The notes beneath the pieces are model-generated. The model was given only the letters and a program-made list of their open reading frames with translations. It ran no database searches and had not been told where the DNA came from. From contig DKZA01000025.1 in the NCBI GenBank assembly GCA_002492525.1, positions 1 to 64,000 of the forward strand: DNA of 64,000 nt. Direction: 5' to 3'. This DNA is from Lachnospiraceae bacterium UBA7086. Lineage in GTDB: Bacteria; Bacillota; Clostridia; Lachnospirales; Lachnospiraceae. The position numbers and the translations under genes are program-made. Shown here piece by piece: positions 26,619-35,838 of this stretch. Every line of letters begins with the position of its first letter. Position 1 is the stretch's first letter.

Positions 26619-26665
26619 TTACAAATCCTAACACACAACATAAAGTTGTAGTTTAGAATTTGTAA
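26619..26665. promoter_or_regulatory. Co-centred dyad upstream of the XRE gene (operator candidate)
   Basis: TTACAAATCCTAA (26619-26631) and TTAGAATTTGTAA (26653-26665) are inverted with one mismatch; inside, ACAAC (26635-26639) and GTTGT (26645-26649) share the same centre at 26642. Such nested symmetry fits a dimeric repressor site or a hairpin in the leader. Confidence 0.5.
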
Positions 26666-26668
26666 AAA

Positions 26669-26699
26669 GTAATATGTCACAAAATATTACAACATATTA
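26669..26699. repeat. Second dyad between the XRE gene and GT2 gene
   Basis: GTAATAT (26669-26675) and ATATTAC (26684-26690) form one inverted pair, and TAATATGT (26670-26677) with ACATATTA (26692-26699) an overlapping one. Confidence 0.4.
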
Positions 26700-26738
26700 T
26701 TGTACAAACGACCAACGTAAAGATAAGAGTGGGTGTTA

Positions 26739-26767
26739 TTGTATTTTATGGGAAAAAAGGGTAGAAT
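26739..26767 (+). promoter_or_regulatory. Candidate promoter for the GT2 gene at 26807
   Basis: TTGTAT (26739-26744), 17-nt spacer, TAGAAT (26762-26767), about 40 nt before the ATG. Confidence 0.5.
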
Positions 26768-26806
26768 GAATACTGTAAAAGGCATGTATCCGATAGGAAT
26801 CTGATT

Positions 26807-27565
26807 ATGAAGAAAGTTTCGTTGCTGGTGACCGTTTACAATGCAAAAGAAAATCTGGCGGTTACCTTAAAGAGTATAGAAGAACAGGATTATCAGAATA
26901 TAGAAGTTGTGATTGTGGACGGTGCTTCTACGGACGGTACGGTCGATCTGATCCGCCAGTTTGAGAAAAGGGCAGCACACCGGGCCGGACTTAATCTGAA
27001 ATGGGTGTCGGAGCCGGATAATGGGTTATACGACGCAATGAACAAGGCCTACCGTCTCAGTACCGGAGATATTATCGCTGTATGTAATGACAGACTTTGC
27101 CGGCCGGAATCCGTAAGCAGTCTGGCAGCGGCTGTGGAGGCAGGCGGGCCTTCCTGTGTGGGGGCACATTCCGATCTGGTATATGTGGACGGGGAGCGGG
27201 TTGTTAGACGTTGGCATATGGGTGAGGGAAAACTTTCCGAAGGCTGGATGCCTGGGCATCCTACGCTTTTTTTGAAAAGGGAAGTTTATGAAAAATATGG
27301 TCTTTATGACACGGCTTACCGGTGCGCGGCAGACTATGAATTTATGGTACGGTTTTTAAAAGATGAGAATAACAGGCTGGCTTATGTGCCTGAGGTATTG
27401 ATTTCCATGTTTTATGGAGGCACCAGCAATGCGGGAATCCGTAATTATCTGATTTCCTTTCGGGAGGGATATCAGGCCCTTAAGCGAAATGGTGTGGGAT
27501 TTGCGTTGTGGATTACTTTGCGCAGAAGTATGAGAGTACTTTTACAGTTTGGGAAAAGTGCCTGA
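26807..27565 (+). CDS. Family 2 glycosyltransferase (WcaA-like)
   Basis: 252 residues, soluble GT-A fold. SLLVTVYNAKENLAVTLKSI, VVIVDGASTDGTVDLI and EPDNGLYDAMNKAYRLSTGD are the nucleotide-sugar binding pattern of colanic-acid-type GT2 enzymes. Where most relatives have NSDD or a similar DxD, this protein reads AVCNDRLCRPES, a noticeable departure. MPGHPTLFLKREVYEKYGLYD marks the acceptor side. Likely adds one sugar to a lipid-linked intermediate at the cytoplasmic face. Confidence 0.85.
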   Translation: MKKVSLLVTVYNAKENLAVTLKSIEEQDYQNIEVVIVDGASTDGTVDLIRQFEKRAAHRAGLNLKWVSEPDNGLYDAMNKAYRLSTGDIIAVCNDRLCRPESVSSLAAAVEAGGPSCVGAHSDLVYVDGERVVRRWHMGEGKLSEGWMPGHPTLFLKREVYEKYGLYDTAYRCAADYEFMVRFLKDENNRLAYVPEVLISMFYGGTSNAGIRNYLISFREGYQALKRNGVGFALWITLRRSMRVLLQFGKSA

Positions 27566-27599
27566 TGATTATATAAGATAGAACTTTTGAGGATAAAGA

Positions 27600-29441
27600 A
27601 TGAACAAGCGATTGGGCAGGAAGATTATATATGGGTTGACGGTGCTGGCGTTTTTGGGTGTGCTGTTGTATGGTGTCAGATTTGACCAGACGCCGAAGAT
27701 GGTGCCGGGAGAGCGCGGCAGCGCTAACGCAGCGCTTCTTTCACAGCTTGAGGCGGAAATGGAGGCGGAGGAGGCCGTACAGCCGGCGGTTCCTGGTGAG
27801 GGATTCGAGGAGATCGCTTTAGAGATAGAGGTGCCGGGCGGGGATCAGGAGATATTGCTGTTCAGGCAGCAGGACCTTGCCTATTTTTTTCTGCCTTCTT
27901 TTGCGGATTTGGAAACGGCGGTATGGAAATATGATGAAGCAAAATACAGCCTGTTGCTGGACGGGGAACCGGTTCGGAATGGGGATAGATTGTTGTATAC
28001 TCAGAATCAGCCTTGTACCATGGTTTATGCCGGCAAGGGACAGGAAGCGCAGACGTGCAGCCTTATTCTAATGCAGTCAGACACCCTGCCGGCAGTCTTT
28101 ATTGAGACAGACTCCGGGTCCATGGATTATCTGAATGAAGATAAGACCCATGAGGAAGTGGGTTCCTTTCTATGTGTGCTTGCGGACGGCAGCCCAGACA
28201 GCGCCGGCCGTCTGGGTAAAGTCTCCGGCAGGGGATACTCCAGTTTTAATGCGCCCAAGAAATCTTATGGGATTCGTTTTGCAATGTCCACGGATGTACT
28301 GGGTATGGGACATGCGAAAAAGTGGGTTTTACAGGCCAATGCCTATGATTTGAGCCGTATGCGCAACCGGGTGATTTATGATCTGGCCCGGGAGATGGGA
28401 GTTCCTTACGGGGTGGAGTGCGCTTATGCGGATGTATATTTTAATGGGGAGTATGCCGGTAATTATCTGTTGTGCGAGAGGGTGGAAGTTGCTAAAGGGC
28501 GCATGGAGCTTGGAGATGGATGCCTGATGGAAAGCGTTTTTGCCAGCAGGGTGGAAGAGGAGGCGGAATACAGCACTTTCTTTGGGAGTAAGGCAGGCTG
28601 GTATGAAATCAAGTATCCGAATCATATTTCCGATGAAAAACTGGAGGAGATGCAGGCACTTATGGATAGGACAGCGAGTCTGATAGAACAAAGCGGTTCT
28701 TATGAGGCTTATGAGCTGCTCAAAGATACGGTGGATATAGAATCTTTTATCCAGATGTTTCTGTTGGACGAATTGTCTAATGAGGCGGATTTAAACCGCG
28801 CCAGCACCTTTTATTTTACAAAAGATGACGGCAGGCTTTATGCGGGGCCGGTGTGGGATTATGACAGGTCCCTGGGGAATGTGAAGTCCTCTGCGTATCC
28901 GCTGTTGGATTGTTTTACGGTGGGGCCCGGGGAAATACTCTTTAGAAGTCCTTATTTCCGGGCGGATGTGGCTGAGAGTTACAATGCCCGTTACAAAGAT
29001 TTGATGGAAAACTACGCCTCGGCATATATAGAACAGACACAAAAAGAGATTGCGGCCTCGATTGCGATGGACGAAATTCGCTGGGGCGGCGAGGCGGATA
29101 ATAAGTATACGATCTTTAATGACACGTATGATACTTTTGATGAGGGGGTAGCGTATTTAAAGGATTCTTTCGAGATAAGATATGGATTGCTGGACGACAT
29201 TCTGAACAATCCCGGGAAGTATCATCAGGTGGAGTTTGTGAATACCGGTGCGACCACAGAATATGTGAGCCAGAGACTCTGGGTTCTGGATGGGGAGATG
29301 ATTCCCGAAGAGGTGATGGAGTATCTTGCACAAAGGTATGAGAGTGATATGTGGGTATATGAGGACGGCGGGGAGTATCAGCCGTCACCGGTTGTTTCAG
29401 ATGTGCGTCTGTTATCCGCAAGGACAGGAGAGGAACCATGA
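27600..29441 (+). CDS. cotH: CotH-family protein (kinase-like), membrane-anchored
   Basis: 613 residues. One N-terminal membrane segment (IIYGLTVLAFLGVLLYGV) anchors an extracellular protein. After an Ala/Glu-rich linker and a small beta domain comes the CotH fold: GRGYSSFNAPKKSYGIRF, KKWVLQANAYDLSRMRN, ADVYFNGEYAGNYLLCERVEV (split here by length; key residues NGEY-G-Y-L-ER) and the catalytic-like LDELSNEADLNRASTFYF with GPVWDYDRSLGN. CotH proteins of spore coats phosphorylate proteins; those with VTC/DUF4956 partners belong to vegetative cell-surface systems of unknown job. The last 4 nt overlap the next gene (ATGA). Confidence 0.88.
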   Translation: MNKRLGRKIIYGLTVLAFLGVLLYGVRFDQTPKMVPGERGSANAALLSQLEAEMEAEEAVQPAVPGEGFEEIALEIEVPGGDQEILLFRQQDLAYFFLPSFADLETAVWKYDEAKYSLLLDGEPVRNGDRLLYTQNQPCTMVYAGKGQEAQTCSLILMQSDTLPAVFIETDSGSMDYLNEDKTHEEVGSFLCVLADGSPDSAGRLGKVSGRGYSSFNAPKKSYGIRFAMSTDVLGMGHAKKWVLQANAYDLSRMRNRVIYDLAREMGVPYGVECAYADVYFNGEYAGNYLLCERVEVAKGRMELGDGCLMESVFASRVEEEAEYSTFFGSKAGWYEIKYPNHISDEKLEEMQALMDRTASLIEQSGSYEAYELLKDTVDIESFIQMFLLDELSNEADLNRASTFYFTKDDGRLYAGPVWDYDRSLGNVKSSAYPLLDCFTVGPGEILFRSPYFRADVAESYNARYKDLMENYASAYIEQTQKEIAASIAMDEIRWGGEADNKYTIFNDTYDTFDEGVAYLKDSFEIRYGLLDDILNNPGKYHQVEFVNTGATTEYVSQRLWVLDGEMIPEEVMEYLAQRYESDMWVYEDGGEYQPSPVVSDVRLLSARTGEEP

Positions 29442-31225
29442 GAAATTCCTTTGAGAAGACTATCAATATTTTGATCAGAGCCATATTGGCCGTGGTTGTG
29501 TTTGTGCTGTTCTTACATAGTATTTTCAGCACCAGCTTTATAGGACAGATTCCGGGAGAGGACGGAGGCATACAGGACCATACGTTAAATATTGCGGACA
29601 GCCCGTTTCTGCATTTGCTGATTCTATTGATTCTTACGGTGCTTCTGGTGGCTCTATACCGGATCTTTGGAAAAAGAAAGATACAGATTAATTTGAGAGC
29701 GGCGTTCTTGATGACGGCGGCGGCAGGATTCTTTCTGGGCCTTGCGTGGATTCTTTGCACACGGTTACTGCCGGGTTCAGATCCGGCCAAAGTGTGCCGG
29801 GTTGCGGCCGAGTGGACAGAGGGCAACTTTTCTTCCTTTGAGCAGAGTGTGGACGGAGAAGAGGGGTATTTGTTTAAGTATCCTTTTCAATCGGGTATTG
29901 TGTTGTTTTATTATCTGGTAATGCAACTTTTGGGGACAGAGAATTATGTGGGGCTGCAGGTGGTAAATCTGCTTATGCTGGCCATATCTTATTACTTGTT
30001 GGTGCAGATTCTTGGCCGGTTCTGGAAGGAAGACAAGGCGGCTTTAGTCTTTGCCCATGGGGCGTTGGTTCTTTGGCTGCCCTATATGTTCTATGTAACG
30101 TATCCTTATGGTATTATGCCGGGCATGGCCTGTTCTTTAGGGGCGGTATTTTGTGCTGTGCGTTATCTGGAGACGCGCAGGCCGTGGTATATGCTGCCGG
30201 CGGCCCTGTTGATGGGACTCGCCACGGTCTTTAAAATGAATTGTCTGATCTATCTGGTGGCTGTGGGTTGTTTCCTTGTATATGATGCACTGGATGGGCT
30301 GTTAAAGAAAAAAACATGGCTGATTTCTCTTGTATTTCTTGCGGTGATGGGACTCGGTGTAGTTGGTATGAACCGCGCTGTGAACAGCTATGTGGAACAT
30401 TTGTCCGGGTATGAAATGCCCGAGGGGCAGGTGATGCTCTCCTGGGTAGTGATGGGACTACAGGAAGCGCCCAAGGGACCGGGCAATTATAATGGGTTTA
30501 ACGGCAATGTCTATACCGAGAGCAATTATGACACGGCACTTGCCAATGAGCGCTCTATGGATGAATTGAAAAGAAGGCTTCAGTGGATGGGAGAGGATCC
30601 TGTAAACAACGGTCTGGTCTTTTTCGCGAGAAAAACTGCTTATCAGTGGAATGATCCTACCTTTATATCCCTGGATCGTATGGCAGGGCGTAAGTCGGAA
30701 ATTACCATTGCGCCAATAGTTAAAAGTCTGATTGAAGGGAAGGGATGCAGCTATCTTTCCGTGGTGCTTAATGTGGTGCAGACACTGATTCTGACGGGAG
30801 CTTTGTTCTATCTGCTTTTTATGGATAAAAAGGCCAAATTATATGAGTTGATTATCTATGTGGTGTTTCTGGGAGGATTCCTGTTTCATCTGGTGTGGGA
30901 GGCGTCTGCATCCTATGCGATTCCTTATTTTGTCCTGTTGATTCCTTATGCAGTGAAGGGATTTGCGGAGTATGTCAGGTGGGCGGATAAAGTTTGGATG
31001 TGGTTTTGTCAGAAATCCGTCGAACAAAAAAGGGAAGATATCAGGCATTACTGTTCCGGAAAGAATGGCATGTTACTTGGTGCGGTGGTTTTTTGTATGC
31101 TGCTTCTGATACTGGCCGCACAGACAGGTCTTTTCAGGAGGACGATCGCGTTAAATGATGACCAAAAGGGAATTGATGCAAGTGAACAGTTTTACAGAAC
31201 GGGGGCCTGGGAACCGGGAGAGTAA
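29438..31225 (+). CDS. Multi-spanning membrane protein, GT39-like glycosyltransferase
   Basis: 595 residues, about 12 membrane helices. After the first helix a loop of about 30 residues and a second helix lead to ADPAK-like GSDPAKVCRVAAEWTEGNF and YLFKYPFQSGIVLFYYL, the pattern of GT-C mannosyl/arabinosyl-type transferases. ATG overlaps the CotH stop by 4 nt, so the two are translationally coupled. The large outer loop after helix 8 (PEGQVMLSWVVMGLQEAPKG) probably forms part of the active-site cavity. Confidence 0.72.
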   Translation: MRNSFEKTINILIRAILAVVVFVLFLHSIFSTSFIGQIPGEDGGIQDHTLNIADSPFLHLLILLILTVLLVALYRIFGKRKIQINLRAAFLMTAAAGFFLGLAWILCTRLLPGSDPAKVCRVAAEWTEGNFSSFEQSVDGEEGYLFKYPFQSGIVLFYYLVMQLLGTENYVGLQVVNLLMLAISYYLLVQILGRFWKEDKAALVFAHGALVLWLPYMFYVTYPYGIMPGMACSLGAVFCAVRYLETRRPWYMLPAALLMGLATVFKMNCLIYLVAVGCFLVYDALDGLLKKKTWLISLVFLAVMGLGVVGMNRAVNSYVEHLSGYEMPEGQVMLSWVVMGLQEAPKGPGNYNGFNGNVYTESNYDTALANERSMDELKRRLQWMGEDPVNNGLVFFARKTAYQWNDPTFISLDRMAGRKSEITIAPIVKSLIEGKGCSYLSVVLNVVQTLILTGALFYLLFMDKKAKLYELIIYVVFLGGFLFHLVWEASASYAIPYFVLLIPYAVKGFAEYVRWADKVWMWFCQKSVEQKREDIRHYCSGKNGMLLGAVVFCMLLLILAAQTGLFRRTIALNDDQKGIDASEQFYRTGAWEPGE

Positions 31226-31244
31226 AACAGAAAGAATTGGTGTG

Positions 31245-32315
31245 ATGGACAGAATCGTTTTTGTGATACCGGATATGCCGGGCGGCGGTACGGAACGGGT
31301 GGTGGCACTTCTGGCAAATGAATACAGCAAACGGGGAATTGCCGTGACGATTCTTCTTTTTGCAGGGCATGAGACCGCCTATTCTTTAGAGGAGGGCGTC
31401 GAAGTGGTCAGCGTGGGAGATCCTTCCGGCGGCAGTGTGAAGGAGCGGCTTGGCAGGATTGTGAGAATGAGACGATTTTACCGGGCGCATAAGGGATGCC
31501 AGATCTGGTCATTCAGTGTGATGGGAGCGGTTTTCTCGGCAGTGGCTGCTTTCGGAGGCCGGCATTTTGTTCTGGTTTCTGAGCGCAATGACCCTAACAA
31601 GTACGAGCATCCCAGAATCAGAAATATAAGTTATCGTCTGGCGGATGTGGTGATATGTCAGACGCCGGATGCGGTGGAGAGTTTTCCGGCAGCCATCAGG
31701 CGTAAGGCGGTGGTAATACCGAACCCTCTGGAGGCGGAGAGTCTGGTACCTTATGAGGGAAAGCGGCAGGAGCGGATCGTGGCGGTAGGCAGATTGAGTG
31801 CCCAGAAGAATCACAGGCTTTTGCTGAAGGCTTTTGCAATGTTTGCCGAGAAACATGAGACCTATGTGCTGGAGATTTACGGCAAGGGAGAACTGGAAGA
31901 AGATTTGAAAAGTTTTGCCAAGGAGCTGGGCATTGCCCATCGGGTATTTTTTCGGGGCTTTGCTGATAACGTGCAGGATCAGATACGGCAGGCAGGGATG
32001 TATGTCTTGTCTTCGGATTATGAGGGAATTTCCAATTCTATGTTGGAGGCCATGGCATTGGGGATGCCGGTCATTGCCACCGACTGTCCTATTGGCGGTT
32101 CCCGGATGTATATTAAGGATGGGGTGAATGGCCTTTTAGTACCGGTAGGTGATGCGGAGTTGTTGGCGGCAGCCATGGGGAGACTGGCGGAGGATCCGGT
32201 TTTTGGAAAGAAGCTGGGCAGGGAAGCAGCAAAGCTCAAGGAGAATCTGGCCGTGGCTAAAATTGCCGACAGATTTTTGGCCTTGTCGGGGAAGGGCAGG
32301 GATTCTCATGAGTAA
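31245..32315 (+). CDS. Family 4 glycosyltransferase
   Basis: 356 residues from ATG 31245, where the conserved GT4 N terminus RIVFVIPDMPGGGTERVV begins. Alternative start 31176 has a better ribosome site (AAGGGA) and would add 23 residues overlapping the previous gene. GT-B fold: VAVGRLSAQKNHRLLLKAF opens the C-terminal domain and EGISNSMLEAMALGMPVIAT is the EX7E donor-binding motif. Cytoplasmic assembly of the repeat unit on undecaprenyl diphosphate is the likely role. Ends 8 nt inside the next gene. Confidence 0.9.
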   Translation: MDRIVFVIPDMPGGGTERVVALLANEYSKRGIAVTILLFAGHETAYSLEEGVEVVSVGDPSGGSVKERLGRIVRMRRFYRAHKGCQIWSFSVMGAVFSAVAAFGGRHFVLVSERNDPNKYEHPRIRNISYRLADVVICQTPDAVESFPAAIRRKAVVIPNPLEAESLVPYEGKRQERIVAVGRLSAQKNHRLLLKAFAMFAEKHETYVLEIYGKGELEEDLKSFAKELGIAHRVFFRGFADNVQDQIRQAGMYVLSSDYEGISNSMLEAMALGMPVIATDCPIGGSRMYIKDGVNGLLVPVGDAELLAAAMGRLAEDPVFGKKLGREAAKLKENLAVAKIADRFLALSGKGRDSHE

Positions 32316-33405
32316 AGTATTGGTTATCAATCCGATTTTATATACGGCGGAACATAATAAAATTCCAAGAGTGGATTCCATCAAAGATACCATGATTTAC
32401 AGCATGTGTCTGGGCTTTCAGGAGGCCGGACATGAGGTGACGTTGATTGCTGCCAAAGATTACCGGCCTGGGAAAGAGGAAAAATATCCATTTACGGTAC
32501 TGTGGCTTCGGACGGTAGGGCATAAGATATTTCAGCCCAGATGTTTTCCCTATATGCCCGCTCTGCGGGGATATTTAAGGAAACATACAGAATATGACAT
32601 GATTGTCAGTAGTGAAGTGTTTGCCACCTGGTCATACACGGCGGCCAGACTGTGTCCGGATAAGACGCTTATCTGGCATGAACTGGCGGCACATAACAAT
32701 ATGTTACATCAGATTCCTTCCCAGGTATGGTATCATCTGGTAGCGCGGTTTTTGATGCACCGGGCAAAGGTAGTACCTCGTTCGGCGGCAGCGGCTTCTT
32801 TTATCCGGCAGTTTATGCCCCGGGTGACGGATATCACTATTGATCATGGGGTGGATCTTAAGAAGTTTCCACTCCCTGACGTGACGGATAAGGCGAATCA
32901 GTTCGTGGTCGTATCCCAACTGATCGCCCGAAAGCAGATTGCGCGGACCATAGAGGCCTTTGGAGATTTTGTAAAGCAGGGAAATGACGGGTATTGTCTC
33001 TATATTATCGGAAAAGGCGAGGAGGAAGAGCGGCTGAAAGGGCTGGTAAAGAATAGAGAGCTGGAAACCAGAGTGATTTTCTGCGGGCAGATGTCTCATG
33101 CCGAGCTGATCCCTGTGGTGGCGAAATCCAAAGCTCTTCTGGTTTCTACCAGAAAGGATAATAACATGGTATCCATTGTGGAGAGCATTGCCTTAGGAAC
33201 GCCGGTGGTTACTACCCCTGTGCCTTATAATGCGGCTTATATCCGACAGGAAGAACTGGGCATCGTGGAGGCGGACTGGGGTGCGGATGCGCTTGCGCGG
33301 GTTGTGGCGGAAAATGAGCGCTATGCGGGTAACTGTGTGCGCTACCGAAAGGAGCTGTCCAATAGGGCCTGTGCAGAGAAGTTTTTCACGCTCTTGTTTT
33401 TTTGA
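32308..33405 (+). CDS. Family 4 glycosyltransferase
   Basis: 365 residues from ATG 32308, overlapping the previous stop by 8 nt (AGGGCAGGG upstream). N-terminal domain: VLVINPILYTAEHNK and IYSMCLGFQEAGHEVTLIA. C-terminal domain: VVSQLIARKQIARTIEAF, then LLVSTRKDNNMVSIVESIA, which is a variant of the EX7E motif with the first Glu replaced by Asp/Asn. It forms a coupled pair with the preceding GT4. Acceptor unknown. Confidence 0.88.
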   Translation: MSKVLVINPILYTAEHNKIPRVDSIKDTMIYSMCLGFQEAGHEVTLIAAKDYRPGKEEKYPFTVLWLRTVGHKIFQPRCFPYMPALRGYLRKHTEYDMIVSSEVFATWSYTAARLCPDKTLIWHELAAHNNMLHQIPSQVWYHLVARFLMHRAKVVPRSAAAASFIRQFMPRVTDITIDHGVDLKKFPLPDVTDKANQFVVVSQLIARKQIARTIEAFGDFVKQGNDGYCLYIIGKGEEEERLKGLVKNRELETRVIFCGQMSHAELIPVVAKSKALLVSTRKDNNMVSIVESIALGTPVVTTPVPYNAAYIRQEELGIVEADWGADALARVVAENERYAGNCVRYRKELSNRACAEKFFTLLFF

Positions 33406-33487
33406 CAGTATCCATGTAAAATGGACGAGTAGGCAAAAAGAAATGTATTTAGGGCAATAAAGGAATATCCGAAAACGGAGGAACAGA

Positions 33488-34429
33488 TTGGAAACGATAA
33501 AGGCAGTCTTCTGCTTCGATGAAAACCTGACTGCGCCGGTACAGGCGGCAGTGGCATCCTTGCTGGACAGTTCTGCCACGGAATCTGTTCACTGCGAGAT
33601 TCATTGTGTCTGTACAAGGGCAGCAGCATGGGTGGAGGAGAGTCTGCGTCAGGTAGTGGCAAGACGGGATCCGGCGTCCGTGTTGATCATGCACTGTATA
33701 GAAAATCCTTATGCGGATTCTTATGAGGTGCGTGGGATTTCGGCGGGGGCCTATCTGCGGCTTACTCTGCATCAGATCCTGCCGGAGGCGGACAAGATTC
33801 TTTATCTGGATGTGGATATTCTGGTACGTAACAGTTTACTGCCATTGTGGCAGACGGCGCTTTCCGACAATCTTCTGGCGGCGGTTAAAGGGCCGGTGGG
33901 ACTTTCGGAAAAGTGGGCATGGAACAGTGACAGACCTTATTGGAATCTGCTTGCGGGTATGGAGGGCAGATATGTCAATTCCGGTGTGCTTCTCATGAAT
34001 CTGGCACAGATCCGCGGGCGCGGACTGGATAAGCAATGGGAGGAACTGGGGAGACAAAAGCTTTATTATCAGGATCAGGATATTCTGAATATTACCTGTA
34101 AAGATGCCATTGTCTATCTGCCTCTTGCCTATAACCGTTTAGCCTATATGCAGGAAGGTGATTATCACAGATTTGTGGAGGAGGGACTTTGTACCCAGGA
34201 AGAGTATGAGGAAGCCATGGAGGCGCCGGTGATTCTGCACTATGCGGGGGAAAAACCCTGGAACCGTTACGATACGAATCTGGGAGATGTCTGGTGGGCG
34301 TATGTGAACAGTCAGCCGGATTTGAAAGATTTATTTGATGAAGAGAAGGCCCGCCGCAATCACGGGCCTACGTTGGCGGACAGGGCATTGCATAAGATGA
34401 AGAAGATATTCAGCAGGGAAAAATTGTAA
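33488..34429 (+). CDS. Family 8 glycosyltransferase (LgtC-like)
   Basis: 313 residues, TTG start supported by CGGAGGA 5 nt upstream and by the family N terminus IKAVFCFDENLTAPVQAAV. The metal and sugar-nucleotide motif is YLDVDILVRNSLLPLW; YYQDQDILNITCKD and VILHYAGEKPWNRYD complete the GT8 pattern of galactosyl/glucosyl transferases. Retaining transfer from a UDP-sugar is the family reaction. Precedes the UDP-glucose dehydrogenase gene by 80 nt. Confidence 0.9.
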   Translation: METIKAVFCFDENLTAPVQAAVASLLDSSATESVHCEIHCVCTRAAAWVEESLRQVVARRDPASVLIMHCIENPYADSYEVRGISAGAYLRLTLHQILPEADKILYLDVDILVRNSLLPLWQTALSDNLLAAVKGPVGLSEKWAWNSDRPYWNLLAGMEGRYVNSGVLLMNLAQIRGRGLDKQWEELGRQKLYYQDQDILNITCKDAIVYLPLAYNRLAYMQEGDYHRFVEEGLCTQEEYEEAMEAPVILHYAGEKPWNRYDTNLGDVWWAYVNSQPDLKDLFDEEKARRNHGPTLADRALHKMKKIFSREKL

Positions 34430-34511
34430 AGAGGTAGAACCTTAACAAAGATACAGGCAGACTGCAAAGAAAGTATTTGCAAAAGTATAGAAAGGTACAT
34501 GGGTGACAATG

Positions 34512-35822
34512 ATGAGAATAGCGGTAGCGGGAACAGGATATGTGGGGCTTGTGGCAGGGGTGTGCTTTGCGGAGAAAGGGCATGACGTTACCTGCGTGGA
34601 CGTGGATGAGGCCAAGGTAAAGATGATGGCATCCGGTGTGACACCGATTTATGAGGAAGGACTGCAGGAGCTGATGCAGAAGAACAATGCTGCCGGCAGA
34701 CTGCATTATACTACGGATTATCGGGAGGCTTACCGGGATAAGGACGCTATCTTTATCGGTGTGGGTACGCCGGAACAGCCCGACGGTTCTGCTAACTTAA
34801 GTTATATTGCCACGGTGTCCAGGCAGATTGCGGAATCTGTGGAACGGGACTGCCTGGTGGTGGTGAAATCCACGGTGCCGGTAGGAACCAACGATAAAGT
34901 AGAGCAGTTTATTCATGACTTTTTAGAGCGGGATGTCAAGGTAGAGGTGGCTTCCAACCCGGAGTTTCTGGCGCAGGGATCCGCTGTGCATGATACACTG
35001 CATGCTGCCCGTATCATTATCGGTACGGAGAGTAAGGAGGCAGAGGCACTCTTAAAGAAAATTTATGAACCTTTTGGATTGCCTATCGTATCGGTCAACA
35101 GGCGTTCCGCAGAGATGATCAAGTATGCCTGCAACGATTTCCTTGCGTTAAAGATTTCTTATATGAATGATATTGCCAACCTCTGTGAACTGGTAGGGGC
35201 GGATATTGATGCGGTGGCGGAGGGCATGAGCTATGACGCCAGGATTGGTGCAAACTTCTTAAAGGCAGGAATCGGGTATGGCGGAAGCTGTTTCCCGAAG
35301 GATACTAAGGCTCTTAAATATCTGGCTAACCAGCACGGTTACCGGTTAAAGACTGTGGAGGCGGCGGTGGATGTGAATCTGGCGCAGAAGACCAGACTTT
35401 ATGAGAAAGCCTGTCAGCGCATGATTACTTTTCAGGGCCTGAAGGTTGCCGTGCTTGGTCTGGCGTTTAAACCAGGAACGGATGATCTGCGGGAAGCTCC
35501 TTCTCTGGACAATGTAGAGCTGCTGCTAAAGGGAGGCGCCCGAATTACGGCTTATGATCCGGTGGCGGCGGTCAATTTTGAAAAACGGTATCCGGCAGGG
35601 GAAAACGGGCGGGGCAGTATCGCCTATGTGAATACGCCAAAGGAGGCCCTGACAGGAGCCAATATCTGTTTTGTCTTTACCGAATGGCAGGAAATCAAGG
35701 AGATTGCCCCCGGTATGTTTAAAGAACTGATGAAAAATCCTCTGGTCTACGACGGGCGCAATGTCTTTGACGTGCAGGCCATGAAGGATGCGGGAATCGA
35801 GTATTACAGCATAGGACGATGA
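34512..35822 (+). CDS. ugd: UDP-glucose 6-dehydrogenase
   Basis: Converts UDP-glucose to UDP-glucuronate with two NAD+. Start chosen at ATG 34512, 5 nt after GGTGA; GTG 34503 and ATG 34509 are alternatives. The Rossmann motif is IAVAGTGYVGLVAGVCFAEK; KSTVPVGTN and NPEFLAQGSAVHD are family signatures. The catalytic Cys is in GGSCFPKDTKAL and is residue 260 with this start, the classic position in streptococcal enzymes. The C-terminal UDP-binding domain has GLAFKPGTDDLREAPS. Followed 16 nt later by an epimerase that uses its product. Confidence 0.95.
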   Translation: MRIAVAGTGYVGLVAGVCFAEKGHDVTCVDVDEAKVKMMASGVTPIYEEGLQELMQKNNAAGRLHYTTDYREAYRDKDAIFIGVGTPEQPDGSANLSYIATVSRQIAESVERDCLVVVKSTVPVGTNDKVEQFIHDFLERDVKVEVASNPEFLAQGSAVHDTLHAARIIIGTESKEAEALLKKIYEPFGLPIVSVNRRSAEMIKYACNDFLALKISYMNDIANLCELVGADIDAVAEGMSYDARIGANFLKAGIGYGGSCFPKDTKALKYLANQHGYRLKTVEAAVDVNLAQKTRLYEKACQRMITFQGLKVAVLGLAFKPGTDDLREAPSLDNVELLLKGGARITAYDPVAAVNFEKRYPAGENGRGSIAYVNTPKEALTGANICFVFTEWQEIKEIAPGMFKELMKNPLVYDGRNVFDVQAMKDAGIEYYSIGR

Positions 35823-35838
35823 AAAGGCAGGGTATCAT

